NCBI RefSeq assembly: GCF_041287255.1
Contig: NZ_JBGGTX010000002.1
Location: 372,001-436,000, forward strand
Source: Tamlana flava
Lineage (GTDB): Bacteria; Bacteroidota; Bacteroidia; Flavobacteriales; Flavobacteriaceae
Reading direction: 5' to 3'
DNA length: 64,000 nucleotides
The notes under the pieces were generated by a model, which saw only the letters and a list, made by a program, of their open reading frames with translations, did not search any database and was not told where the DNA came from. The position numbers and the translations under genes were made by a program. This document shows, in pieces, positions 16,317 to 24,956 of the stretch. Positions within the stretch are counted from its first letter, which is position 1. Every line of letters starts with the position of its first letter.

Positions 16317-16466
16317 GAAACAAAAGTAAATGAATTTTTCTATTTAAAATGGCTCTACTTTTTAAAACCAGACGAGTTTTGGTTGAAAAAATTTAATTTT
16401 TTAAAAAGTTCTGCTGGTTCAAACGTTTTCGTTAAAAAACACGTTTTATAAAGCTATTTAATTACT

Positions 16467-16474
16467 TACATTTG
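16467..16474 (+). promoter_or_regulatory. Candidate -7 element for pgk
   Basis: TACATTTG followed by TG matches TAnnTTTG and lies 36 bases before the ATG at 16510. It is nearly the same sequence as the OmpH-like gene's -7 box, but no clear -33 box is present. Confidence 0.45.
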
Positions 16475-16509
16475 TGCTTCAATCACTTAATAAGGTAAAA
16501 TTTAATTAT

Positions 16510-17697
16510 ATGAAGACGCTAAACGACTTTAATTTCGAAAATAAAAAGGCATTGATTCGAGTAGATTTTAATGTCCCCCTAAATGATAAATTTGAAGTAA
16601 CTGATGCTACAAGAATTGTATCTGCAAAGCCAACAATTATAAAAATATTGGAAGATGGTGGAAGCTGTGTTTTAATGTCTCATTTAGGCCGTCCAAAAGG
16701 CGTTCAAGATGGGTTTTCATTACGTCACATCGTACAAAAAGTTGAAGATATTTTAGGTGTTGAAGTAAAATTTGTTGATGCTTGTGTTGGAGAGAAAGCG
16801 GAAGCTGCCGTGGCAAATTTAGAGCCCGGACAAATCTTGCTATTGGAAAATTTACGTTTTCATAAAGAAGAAGAAGCTGGTGATGTTGATTTTGCCAAAC
16901 AACTTTCAAAATTAGGCGATATTTATGTTAATGATGCCTTTGGTACAGCGCACAGAGCACATGCATCAACAACTATTGTTGCCCAGTTTTTTGAAGGCAA
17001 AAAATGCTTCGGAAGCCTGTTGGCAGAAGAAATAGAAAGCATCAAAAAAGTAATGGAAACAGGTGAAAAACCTGTACTGGCCATACTTGGTGGTGCAAAA
17101 GTGTCTTCAAAAATTACCATTATTGAAAACATTTTAGATAAAGTTGACCAAATGATTATTGGTGGTGGTATGGCGTTTACTTTTGTTAAGGCTCAAGGTG
17201 GAAAAATAGGAAATTCAATTTGTGAAGATGATAAACAACAATTGGCCTTAGATATTTTAAAGCAAGCCAAAGAAAAAAATGTGAAGGTTTATATTCCCGT
17301 TGACACAGTTGCAGCTGATGCTTTTAGTAACGACGCCAACACACAGATTGTTGATATCGATGCTATTCCTGATGGATGGGAAGGTGTGGATGCTGGACCT
17401 AAATCTGTTGAAATATTTAATGATGCTGTATTGAAATCTAAAACCATTCTTTGGAACGGACCTTTAGGTGTTTTTGAAATGGACAATTTTGCTAAAGCAA
17501 CTATTGCTCTTGGTAATGCCATTGCAGAAGCTACCAAAAACGGAGCCTTTTCGCTAGTTGGTGGTGGCGATTCTGTAGCTGCCGTAAAACAGTTTGGTTT
17601 TGAGAATAAAGTAAGCTATGTAAGTACAGGTGGTGGCGCTATGTTAGAGAGTCTAGAAGGTAAAACACTGCCTGGAATTGCCGCTATTTTGGAATAA
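16510..17697 (+). CDS. pgk: Phosphoglycerate kinase
   Basis: This glycolytic enzyme transfers phosphate between 1,3-bisphosphoglycerate and ADP in the cytoplasm. The 395-residue protein has the signature R-V-D-F-N-V-P at residues 17-23, S-H-L-G-R-P-K-G for substrate binding, a Gly-rich I-L-G-G-A-K-V in the hinge/nucleotide domain, and the C-terminal G-G-G-D-S-V-A-A-V nucleotide loop. Length is normal. ATG 16510 is the family start; an upstream in-frame codon at 16474 overlaps the promoter motif and is rejected. The gene appears to be transcribed on its own, with 76 bases before the next gene. Confidence 0.97.
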   Translation: MKTLNDFNFENKKALIRVDFNVPLNDKFEVTDATRIVSAKPTIIKILEDGGSCVLMSHLGRPKGVQDGFSLRHIVQKVEDILGVEVKFVDACVGEKAEAAVANLEPGQILLLENLRFHKEEEAGDVDFAKQLSKLGDIYVNDAFGTAHRAHASTTIVAQFFEGKKCFGSLLAEEIESIKKVMETGEKPVLAILGGAKVSSKITIIENILDKVDQMIIGGGMAFTFVKAQGGKIGNSICEDDKQQLALDILKQAKEKNVKVYIPVDTVAADAFSNDANTQIVDIDAIPDGWEGVDAGPKSVEIFNDAVLKSKTILWNGPLGVFEMDNFAKATIALGNAIAEATKNGAFSLVGGGDSVAAVKQFGFENKVSYVSTGGGAMLESLEGKTLPGIAAILE

Positions 17698-17773
17698 AGT
17701 GAATTAAGTTTTTAATTTACCTTGAAAAATACGATTTTAGCCATAATATCGTTCTGTAAACTGAATTGATTTT

Positions 17774-19360
17774 ATGGCTTTTCGTTTTTTAATAACTCTT
17801 CTTATTTTCAATATTGGAACTTGTGTTTTACAAGCCCAAGACTCAATTTATTTAAAGACAAATCAAGTCAAGAAAAAGACTGTTGCCCAAAACAAATCTT
17901 CTAAAGATTCCTTAATTGACGGAAAGACTAAAACTGTTAAAGTTATTGAAGCCGAGTCTGATAGTTTAGACATTAAAAACCTTCATGACCATGAATTTGC
18001 AGCGGGACTTGATGAAAAATGGTACGAAGAATTATATAGTAATGCACTGTTTGATACCATTTATAAATCTGTTACCGAATTGTCTTTTGATGAGGTTGAT
18101 TATCCCGAACTTCCAACGGAAGTGCTAAAACAACGCTTAAAGGAACTGGATGCCAGAACACCTTTTAATGTAGAATATAATCCTTCTTTGGAGAACGTTA
18201 TCAAGTCTTATTTAAAAAATAGGCGCGAGCAACTCCAAAAACTAATAACATTAAGTGCCTTTTATTTCCCAATGTTTGAACGGGAATTGGATTTATATGA
18301 TATTCCGCTGGAAATAAAGTATTTAGCTATTGTTGAATCTGCTTTAAAACCTCGGGCAAAATCAAGGGTTGGCGCAACGGGACTTTGGCAATTTATGTTC
18401 AGTACGGGCAAAATGTACGGGCTGGATGTGAGCAGTTATGTTGACGAGCGCAGTGACCCAATTAAATCTACTGAAGCCGCTGCCAAATATTTGGCTAAAC
18501 TTTACGAGATATTTGGCGATTGGGACTTGGCTTTGGCCGCTTATAACTCAGGCCCCGGAAATGTAACTAAGGCCATTAGACGTTCTGGAGGTTACAAAAA
18601 CTATTGGAATATCAGACATAATTTGCCTCGGGAAACTGCTGGTTATTTACCTGCATTCTTGGCCAATATGTACATTTTTGAATATGCCGAAGAGCATGGT
18701 TTTAAAAAGTACAAACCAGAAACGGCATATTTTGAAACGGATACTGTTAGGGTAAAACAAATGATTACGTTAGATCAAGTTTCGGAAGCAACTGGCACAC
18801 CTATTGAAGAACTTCAGTTCTTGAATCCTTCATATAAGTTGGATATTATTCCTTTTATAAAAGATGAAAATTACGCCTTGAGATTACCGATAAGTATTAT
18901 CGGCCAGTTTGTAAACAACGAAGAAAAAATCTATGCATTCGCAAAGGCGGAATTTGATGAACGCGAAAAACCGCTTCCTCAGCTTATAAAAGCGGATCAA
19001 AGATTAACTTACCGTGTTAAATCTGGAGATTATTTAGGAAAAATTTCTAGAATGTACGGTGTTCGGGTTAGTGACATTAAACGATGGAACGGTTTGCGAA
19101 GCAATGACATTAGCATTGGGCAACGTCTTACTATTTTTCCCAGAAGACCACATGTTAGTGCTCCCGTTTCTTCCTCAGCCACCACAAAAACAAAGCCCTT
19201 GTCTGGTGAGGTAATTACCTATACAGTTCAGTCAGGCGATTCTTTATGGAGCATTGCTCAAAAATTTCCTGGAGTTTCTGTTCAAAATATTAAAGATTGG
19301 AACGGTATTAGCGGTAATAATTTAAAACCGGGAATGAAACTCAAAATAGCGAAGGGTTAA
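17774..19360 (+). CDS. mltD: MltD-like membrane-bound lytic transglycosylase with two LysM domains
   Basis: The enzyme cleaves peptidoglycan glycan strands to 1,6-anhydro ends in the periplasm. The 528-residue protein has a signal peptide (to about residue 22), an N-terminal helical region, and a Slt/lysozyme-like domain (about 170-300) with catalytic Glu188 in A-I-V-E-S-A-L, G-A-T-G-L-W-Q-F-M and A-A-Y-N-S-G-P-G-N-V. Two LysM modules follow near the C-terminus (Y-R-V-K-S-G-D-Y-L-G and Y-T-V-Q-S-G-D-S-L-W), which bind glycan. This is the MltD architecture. The DUF4837 lipoprotein gene follows after 24 bases and is probably co-transcribed. Confidence 0.92.
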   Translation: MAFRFLITLLIFNIGTCVLQAQDSIYLKTNQVKKKTVAQNKSSKDSLIDGKTKTVKVIEAESDSLDIKNLHDHEFAAGLDEKWYEELYSNALFDTIYKSVTELSFDEVDYPELPTEVLKQRLKELDARTPFNVEYNPSLENVIKSYLKNRREQLQKLITLSAFYFPMFERELDLYDIPLEIKYLAIVESALKPRAKSRVGATGLWQFMFSTGKMYGLDVSSYVDERSDPIKSTEAAAKYLAKLYEIFGDWDLALAAYNSGPGNVTKAIRRSGGYKNYWNIRHNLPRETAGYLPAFLANMYIFEYAEEHGFKKYKPETAYFETDTVRVKQMITLDQVSEATGTPIEELQFLNPSYKLDIIPFIKDENYALRLPISIIGQFVNNEEKIYAFAKAEFDEREKPLPQLIKADQRLTYRVKSGDYLGKISRMYGVRVSDIKRWNGLRSNDISIGQRLTIFPRRPHVSAPVSSSATTKTKPLSGEVITYTVQSGDSLWSIAQKFPGVSVQNIKDWNGISGNNLKPGMKLKIAKG

Positions 19361-19384
19361 TTTCCTTAAAACCTAAAACACATT

Positions 19385-20362
19385 ATGCGATATTTTCTTT
19401 TTTCATTACTGTCTTTCACGCTTTTGACATCTTGCGGTGACAAAAAAAAATCTACAGAACGTTACATTCAAGATTCATCAGGTGCCATAAATAATGTGTC
19501 TGTTGTAACCGAAAATGAAATTTGGGATGGGCGTGTTGGCGAAGCCATAAGAACAGTTTTGGCAAAACCCATTTATGGGCTTCCCCAAGACGAACCTATG
19601 TTTACCATTAGCCAAATACCACCTGCCGTTTTTTCGGGTTTTGTTACTAAAAACAGAACGGTTTTAATGATTAAAATGAATAAAGACGCAGGTATTGAAT
19701 ATTTAGATAATGTATATGCCAAACCACAAAAAGTAATTGTAGTTTCTGGAAAGTCCAAAAAAGAGATTATTGCTATTCTTCAGGAAAATGAATATAAAAT
19801 TATTGATACATTCCGAAGCATGGAGATAGCCGAAAGACAGCGCCAAATGGCAAAATCACCGCATACCTTTAAATCGATAAAGGAAAAATTGAACTTAACG
19901 ATTGATTTTCCATCAATTTACAGAATTGCAAAGTCTACCGATGATTTTTTCTGGATTAGAAAGGACATAACCACGGGCACTACCAACCTTATGATTTATG
20001 AGTTACCCTATTCTGCCATTAAGAGAAATGACAGTGTTGTGAATCAAATTATTCACATAAGAGACTCGGTAGGTAAAAAATATATTGAAGGCCCGGTAGA
20101 TGGGTCATATTTAGCTACTGAAGACGCCTACACACCTTTTCACGGGGAGACTATTTTGGACAATAAACCAGCTTTGGAAACCAAAGGTATTTGGGATGTT
20201 AAAAATGCATTTATGGGAGGCCCCTTTATCAGTTATGCCGTTGAAGACAAAATTAATAAACGATGGGTCGTTTTGGAAGGTTTTGCTTTTGCCCCATCTG
20301 TTGACAAACGAAATTACATGTTGGAGCTTGAAGCCATTATAAAAACTGTGAAAATAAATTAA
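19385..20362 (+). CDS. DUF4837 family lipoprotein
   Basis: The 325-residue protein has a lipoprotein signal (L-T-S-C, Cys17) and a mature part that includes D-E-P-M-F-T-I-S-Q-I-P-P and a repeated pattern of short strands and helices. It matches my recollection of the DUF4837 family, which is confined to Bacteroidota and has no known function. It is predicted to sit in the periplasm on the inner or outer membrane. It follows the lytic transglycosylase by 24 bases and ends at a strong terminator, so the pair forms a two-gene unit and a cell-wall role is a reasonable guess. Confidence 0.75.
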   Translation: MRYFLFSLLSFTLLTSCGDKKKSTERYIQDSSGAINNVSVVTENEIWDGRVGEAIRTVLAKPIYGLPQDEPMFTISQIPPAVFSGFVTKNRTVLMIKMNKDAGIEYLDNVYAKPQKVIVVSGKSKKEIIAILQENEYKIIDTFRSMEIAERQRQMAKSPHTFKSIKEKLNLTIDFPSIYRIAKSTDDFFWIRKDITTGTTNLMIYELPYSAIKRNDSVVNQIIHIRDSVGKKYIEGPVDGSYLATEDAYTPFHGETILDNKPALETKGIWDVKNAFMGGPFISYAVEDKINKRWVVLEGFAFAPSVDKRNYMLELEAIIKTVKIN

Positions 20363-20372
20363 TAAAAGCCAT

Positions 20373-20405
20373 AAAAAAGGCCAACACATTGTGTTGGCCT
20401 TTTTT
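20373..20405. terminator. Bidirectional terminator between the DUF4837 gene and tatA
   Basis: The arms AAAAAAGGCCAACAC and GTGTTGGCCTTTTTT flank a three-base loop. T runs on both strands let it serve the two convergent genes. Confidence 0.88.
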
Positions 20406-20428
20406 AATCATTAAGCTACAAAGTAGTT

Positions 20429-20611
20429 TTATTCTTTTTTATCACTTTTAGAATCTTCTTCCTTACTGGCATCCTTAAATTCCTTAATGCCACTACCTAA
20501 TCCGCGCATTAATTCTGGTATTTTTTTACCTCCAAATAATAACAAAACAACCACAACAATTAATGCTATTTGCCAAGGCCCTATTGCTAATGGTAACATA
20601 TATAAGCTCAT
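20429..20611 (-). CDS. tatA: Sec-independent protein translocase TatA/TatE
   Basis: This is the pore-forming component of the twin-arginine translocation system for folded proteins. The 60-residue protein has the expected short N-terminus, a single membrane helix (about 12-25), the F-G-G-K-K-I-P-E-L hinge, an amphipathic helix (M-R-G-L-G-S-G-I-K-E-F-K) and a charged Lys/Glu/Asp tail. The start at 20611 gives M-S-L-Y-M-L-P; ATG five codons later is also possible. No tatC is nearby. Confidence 0.93.
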   Translation of the reverse strand: MSLYMLPLAIGPWQIALIVVVVLLLFGGKKIPELMRGLGSGIKEFKDASKEEDSKSDKKE

Positions 20612-20629
20612 AATCTTAAATTTAGAGAG

Positions 20630-20637
20630 CAAAGTTA
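20630..20637 (-). promoter_or_regulatory. Candidate -7 element for tatA
   Basis: On the minus strand this reads TAACTTTG followed by C, matching TAnnTTTG, 19 bases before the tatA start. Confidence 0.4.
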
Positions 20638-20762
20638 GTAATTAAAGTTAAATAAAATCGTTTTCAGCATAACTTTAGCAAAATCTAAAAACAGAAAAAC
20701 AAATCCCGTTACTTTAATTTTTGGGATAATGTATTGAATAAATTCTATTATTTTTGTTTAAC

Positions 20763-21632
20763 ATGAGCAAGAAAAGGCAAAAACCAAAAAAAATAAAAAG
20801 GAAACTTCTCGATAAGTATCGAATGGTCATTCTCAATGAAAACACTTTTGAAGAGCGCTTATCCTTCAAGTTAACCAGGTTAAATGTTTTTGTAATGGGG
20901 TCTTTATTGGCTATTTTTTTGATTTCCCTTACCTATTTGCTCATTGCTTATACGCCGCTTCGCGAGTATATTCCGGGGTATTCTTCTACCGCATTGAAAA
21001 AAAAGGCCACGGAATTGAGCTATAAAACAGATTCTTTACAGCAGGCATTGGTTATGAACGATCGCTATTACGAATCCATTAAAAAGGTTTTGTCTGGCGA
21101 TTTAAGTACGGCTGATTTTAATAAAGATTCCATTGTTCAGGCGGTTAAGCTAGAAGCCAGCGAAGTAGATTTTAAACCAATTGCAGAAGATTCGCTGTTA
21201 AGGCAAAAAGTGGATAAGGAAGATAAGTACAATCTTTTCGAATCGGCTACATCGGCCACAAACTTTGTTTTATTTCCTCCTGTTAGTGGAACCATCAGTG
21301 AAACCTATAATGCCAAGGAAAAACACTATGCTGTTGATATTGTAGTTGCAAAAGACACCCCAGTTAAGGCAACCGCAGATGGCATTGTTATTTTTTCAGA
21401 ATGGACGGCCAGCACGGGTTATGTTGTAATTATAGAACACAGCGACGGTTTAATTTCGGTATATAAGCACAACACTGCGGTAAATAAAGAACAAGGCGAT
21501 TTGGTTAAGTCTGGTGAGGTTATTGCCACAGCTGGAAATTCCGGTGAATTGTCAACGGGTCCACATTTACATTTTGAACTTTGGAACGACGGTTACCCAA
21601 TTAACCCAACTAACTTTATTGATTTTAACTAA
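20763..21632 (+). CDS. M23 (LytM-type) metallopeptidase, membrane-anchored
   Basis: The 289-residue protein has a basic cytoplasmic N-terminus, one membrane helix (about 42-65), a helical linker and a C-terminal M23 domain (about 165-288). The zinc motif residues are present: H-Y-A-V-D (His and Asp ligands) and the H-L-H-F-E box near the end. Such proteins cut peptidoglycan cross-links, or act as regulators when degenerate; here the ligands look intact. An in-frame ATG three codons upstream (20754) is possible, but M-S-K-K-R is preferred. The stop codon directly abuts the ATG of the GH3 gene with no gap. Confidence 0.9.
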   Translation: MSKKRQKPKKIKRKLLDKYRMVILNENTFEERLSFKLTRLNVFVMGSLLAIFLISLTYLLIAYTPLREYIPGYSSTALKKKATELSYKTDSLQQALVMNDRYYESIKKVLSGDLSTADFNKDSIVQAVKLEASEVDFKPIAEDSLLRQKVDKEDKYNLFESATSATNFVLFPPVSGTISETYNAKEKHYAVDIVVAKDTPVKATADGIVIFSEWTASTGYVVIIEHSDGLISVYKHNTAVNKEQGDLVKSGEVIATAGNSGELSTGPHLHFELWNDGYPINPTNFIDFN

Positions 21633-23126
21633 ATGATATCATTAAAATCCGCCATAGCAAAACCCTTTGCAAAACAGGTTTACAGGAGCATTCAAAAATG
21701 GGCAAAAAGGCCAATTGAAACCCAAGAAAAAGTTTTTCAAAATTTAATCTCTGAAGCAGCAGGAACAGCTTTTGGAAGAGACCATGATTTTATAAGTATA
21801 AATAACTACGCAGATTTTGTAAAACGTGTACCAATAAGGGACTATGAAGCTCTAAAACCGTATGTTGAACGTGTTATAGAAGGCGAACAAAATATCCTGT
21901 GGAAGGGCAAACCCCTTTATTTTGCAAAAACTTCAGGAACAACATCGGGCGTGAAGTACATTCCTATTACAAAACCTTCTATCGAGGCTCAGGTGGCCGC
22001 TTCGCGAAATGCCATTTTATTGTACATTCATGAAACAGGCAAGGTTAAATTTGTTGATGGTAAGATGATTTTTTTACAGGGAAGCCCGGTTTTAAAGCTG
22101 AAAAACGGCATTAATATTGGCCGATTATCGGGAATTTCGGCGCATTACGTACCTAAATATCTTCAAAAAAACAGAATGCCATCATGGAAAACCAATTGTA
22201 TTGAAGATTGGGAAACAAAGGTCAATGCCATAGTAGATGAAACGATTAACGAAAATATGACCGTTATTGCAGGTATCCCATCTTGGGTGCAAATGTATTT
22301 TGAAAAACTTCAGCAAAAGACAGGCAAAAAGGTTGGCGACATTTTTAAGAATTTTAATCTATTCATTTTTGGAGGCGTAAATTACGAACCCTATCGGGCA
22401 AAATTTGAAAATTTAATTGGCCGAAAAGTAGACAGTATAGAACTCTATCCTGCAAGTGAAGGCTTTTTCGCGTTTCAAGACAAGCAGGGTAAAAGGGGAA
22501 TGTTGCTACAGCTTAACTCGGGTATTTTTTATGAGTTTGTTAAAGCTGAAGACTTTTTTAATGATAACCCGCAACGAATCACCATTAAAGATGTTGAGCT
22601 TGGCGTAAACTATGTAATGATTATTTCTACAAATGCTGGATTGTGGGCCTATAATATTGGTGATACAGTGCAGTTTACATCCACAAATCCGTATCGCGTA
22701 ATCGTATCTGGTAGGATTAAGCACTTTATTTCTGCATTTGGCGAACATGTTATCGGTAAAGAGGTGGAACAAGCAATGCAAGAATCCATTGCAAATACGG
22801 ATGTTAGGGTTTCAGAGTTTACCGTAGCACCGCAAATTAATCCAACAGAGGGTTTGCCATACCATGAATGGTTTATTGAATTTGAAAATGAACCCAAAAA
22901 CCTTCTAGATTTGGCGAGGAAACTAGATGAATCCCTTCAAAAACAAAACACGTATTATTTCGATTTAATAGAGGGAAAGGTTCTTCAACAGCTTAAGATT
23001 ACAAAAGTTAAAAAAGGAGGCTTTCAGGAATACATGAAATCGGTTGGGAAACTAGGTGGTCAAAACAAAATCCCTAGGTTGGCAAACGACAGAAAAATTG
23101 TTGATTCATTTTCGAGTGTGAAATGA
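21633..23126 (+). CDS. GH3 auxin-responsive-promoter family protein (acyl-adenylating enzyme)
   Basis: The 497-residue protein matches the bacterial GH3 family, relatives of plant enzymes that adenylate a carboxylate and join it to an amino acid. The ATP-binding loop is visible as K-T-S-G-T-T-S-G at residues 99-106, with Y-P-A-S-E-G-F-F-A and an I-S-G-R-I-K-H-F-I hinge-like motif further on. The bacterial substrate is not known. It starts immediately after the M23 peptidase stop codon, so the two are almost certainly translated from one transcript. No membrane segment is seen. Confidence 0.85.
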   Translation: MISLKSAIAKPFAKQVYRSIQKWAKRPIETQEKVFQNLISEAAGTAFGRDHDFISINNYADFVKRVPIRDYEALKPYVERVIEGEQNILWKGKPLYFAKTSGTTSGVKYIPITKPSIEAQVAASRNAILLYIHETGKVKFVDGKMIFLQGSPVLKLKNGINIGRLSGISAHYVPKYLQKNRMPSWKTNCIEDWETKVNAIVDETINENMTVIAGIPSWVQMYFEKLQQKTGKKVGDIFKNFNLFIFGGVNYEPYRAKFENLIGRKVDSIELYPASEGFFAFQDKQGKRGMLLQLNSGIFYEFVKAEDFFNDNPQRITIKDVELGVNYVMIISTNAGLWAYNIGDTVQFTSTNPYRVIVSGRIKHFISAFGEHVIGKEVEQAMQESIANTDVRVSEFTVAPQINPTEGLPYHEWFIEFENEPKNLLDLARKLDESLQKQNTYYFDLIEGKVLQQLKITKVKKGGFQEYMKSVGKLGGQNKIPRLANDRKIVDSFSSVK

Positions 23127-23230
23127 GCAGTGGCCAATTGAGTTGAGATTAACTAAAATGATTATTGGCGAATCATATCTGACCTTTGAAAAACAAATAT
23201 TTTAGACAGATAAAATCGCACAAATAATAG

Positions 23231-23238
23231 TATCTTTG
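23231..23238 (+). promoter_or_regulatory. Candidate -7 element for the DUF6909 gene
   Basis: TATCTTTG followed by GC matches TAnnTTTG and lies 17 bases before the start at 23256, giving a short leader. No clear -33 box. Confidence 0.4.
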
Positions 23239-23255
23239 GCGCGAATTTAGGATAC

Positions 23256-24947
23256 ATGAGTAATAAAAAACATCACGCAAGAACGCGCGCTCAGGAGAGC
23301 TCAAATGCCATTGAGCGGATGTACATTACCATGCGTCATTTGTTCAACAGAGGATTTTATAAACCGATGGGTATTTCAGGAGAAACCCTTCGTGAAGCCT
23401 TGCTTACCCTACGTCCTGAAATTTATGGTTCTATTGCCGAGGAAAAAGCCGAACTGGAAGGGTTACTTTATGTTATTGATAGGCTGCCTATAGGGATTGA
23501 GCAATGTACATTTATCAATTTAACAAGTGATGAAGGTTACGGAAGCTCGCATTTTAAGCCCATAATTCCAGAAAAGCGTCGCAGGCATTGTTACAGAATC
23601 GATGCCGAGCAAATGAATATTGAGATTACACGTGGGCGATCAGACATTTATGATATTTTAACCCATCTTACGTTTCTTTTTGTTGAATCTCATAAAATAA
23701 GTTCTAGAGTGCTTATTGATGACGAAGGAACTACCACTAGAGATTGGGTAAAACTTGAAAAAGTAGTAGTTGACAACAATGACTTATCACAAGAAGAGCG
23801 AGAAATAGCCATAACACATGCAGCTACCATATTGGGTAGGACATTCAAGGAAATAACAAATATTTACGGTCAATTTGCCACGCATGGCCAACCAGAGCGA
23901 TTTTTGCACATTATATATTGGTTGGGTAAGCTGGCGATTGAAGAACAAGTTAATTTTAACAAAAGAACCATTACATTTAGCCCTGTACTGAGAGAGCGCA
24001 TTGGGCACCATATTCATGGCGAGATTTGGGCGGATAACATTAAAGAGTATCTCTATAAGAGCAATTTGTTAGAAAGACCAATCCATATCATAAGCGCTAA
24101 CATGCATAGTGTTATGAATACGCTTTTTGCCCACAATGTTTTGAAGTCAAAAAAAGGATCTCAAAAAAGCGTTTTTGAAATGTATGAGGCCTTAAGCAAA
24201 AAGGAAAATGAACTTCTACGCAATAAAGTGACCAAAGAAGCGTTGCTCAAAGGCATGGCTTATCTAAAAGACACTTCAGGAGCTAGTATTGATGTACAGG
24301 TTTTTGATACATCAGAATTTGATGCTTCAAAAATGGATGTTAACTTTAAACCAGCTGTTGAGGAACAAAAGAACCCTGTTATTTTGGTTATGGACTATGC
24401 TTTTGGCGAGCAAGCCTATGAAACGATTGATGAACTTTTAAAGCCTTATAAAATAAAAGGCAAGAATGTTCATTTGAATGTGGAGTCCATTTCCATAATG
24501 GGCAAAGCAGGTATTTTAGAGGGGGGGAAAGGAGACATTATGATTCCTTCTGCCCATATTTTTGAGGGTACGGCAGATAATTACCCTTTTGAGAATGAGC
24601 TGAAGAAAGCCCTCTTAGAAAATCAAGGTGTTGACGTTTATGAAGGCGCAATGATTACCGTTTTAGGGACATCCCTGCAAAACAAAGATATTTTGAAGTT
24701 TTTTCATAATTCCACTTGGCAAGTTATAGGGTTGGAAATGGAAGGCGCGCATTATCAAAAGGCTATTCAGGCCGCTTCAAAAGTTCGTGGAAACATAAGA
24801 GCCGATGTAAAAGTGAGATATGGCTACTACGCTAGTGATAATCCTCTAGAAACTGGGGCAACACTTGCTTCAGGAGGTTTAGGAACTTCAGGAGTAAAAC
24901 CAACATATTTAATAACAAGAACAATATTAGAACAAATATTAAATTAA
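23256..24947 (+). CDS. DUF6909 family protein with a possible nucleoside-phosphorylase-like C-terminal half
   Basis: This 563-residue cytoplasmic protein matches what I recall of DUF6909, a Bacteroidota family without assigned function. The N-terminal half is mainly helical and contains a conserved-looking R-P-E-I-Y-G-S-I-A-E and an H-x-x-H-G-E region (about 246-250). The C-terminal half reads like an alpha/beta enzyme: S-I-M-G-K-A-G-I-L-E-G-G-K-G-D-I-M-I-P-S, I-T-V-L-G-T-S, then G-L-E-M-E-G-A-H-Y at 492-500, which resembles the MEGA/MEAA motif of purine-nucleoside phosphorylases and AMP nucleosidases. The homology is inferred by eye. It is separated from the upstream gene by 129 bases and has its own promoter candidate. 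The polysaccharide locus begins nine bases after its stop, so read-through is likely. Confidence 0.6.
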   Translation: MSNKKHHARTRAQESSNAIERMYITMRHLFNRGFYKPMGISGETLREALLTLRPEIYGSIAEEKAELEGLLYVIDRLPIGIEQCTFINLTSDEGYGSSHFKPIIPEKRRRHCYRIDAEQMNIEITRGRSDIYDILTHLTFLFVESHKISSRVLIDDEGTTTRDWVKLEKVVVDNNDLSQEEREIAITHAATILGRTFKEITNIYGQFATHGQPERFLHIIYWLGKLAIEEQVNFNKRTITFSPVLRERIGHHIHGEIWADNIKEYLYKSNLLERPIHIISANMHSVMNTLFAHNVLKSKKGSQKSVFEMYEALSKKENELLRNKVTKEALLKGMAYLKDTSGASIDVQVFDTSEFDASKMDVNFKPAVEEQKNPVILVMDYAFGEQAYETIDELLKPYKIKGKNVHLNVESISIMGKAGILEGGKGDIMIPSAHIFEGTADNYPFENELKKALLENQGVDVYEGAMITVLGTSLQNKDILKFFHNSTWQVIGLEMEGAHYQKAIQAASKVRGNIRADVKVRYGYYASDNPLETGATLASGGLGTSGVKPTYLITRTILEQILN

Positions 24948-24956
24948 TCAATCACC

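Noticed and set aside
16321..16328. TACTTTTG -7-like motif on the minus strand before holB
   Set aside because: It lies only five bases from the start codon and would require a leaderless transcript; likely chance in AT-rich sequence.
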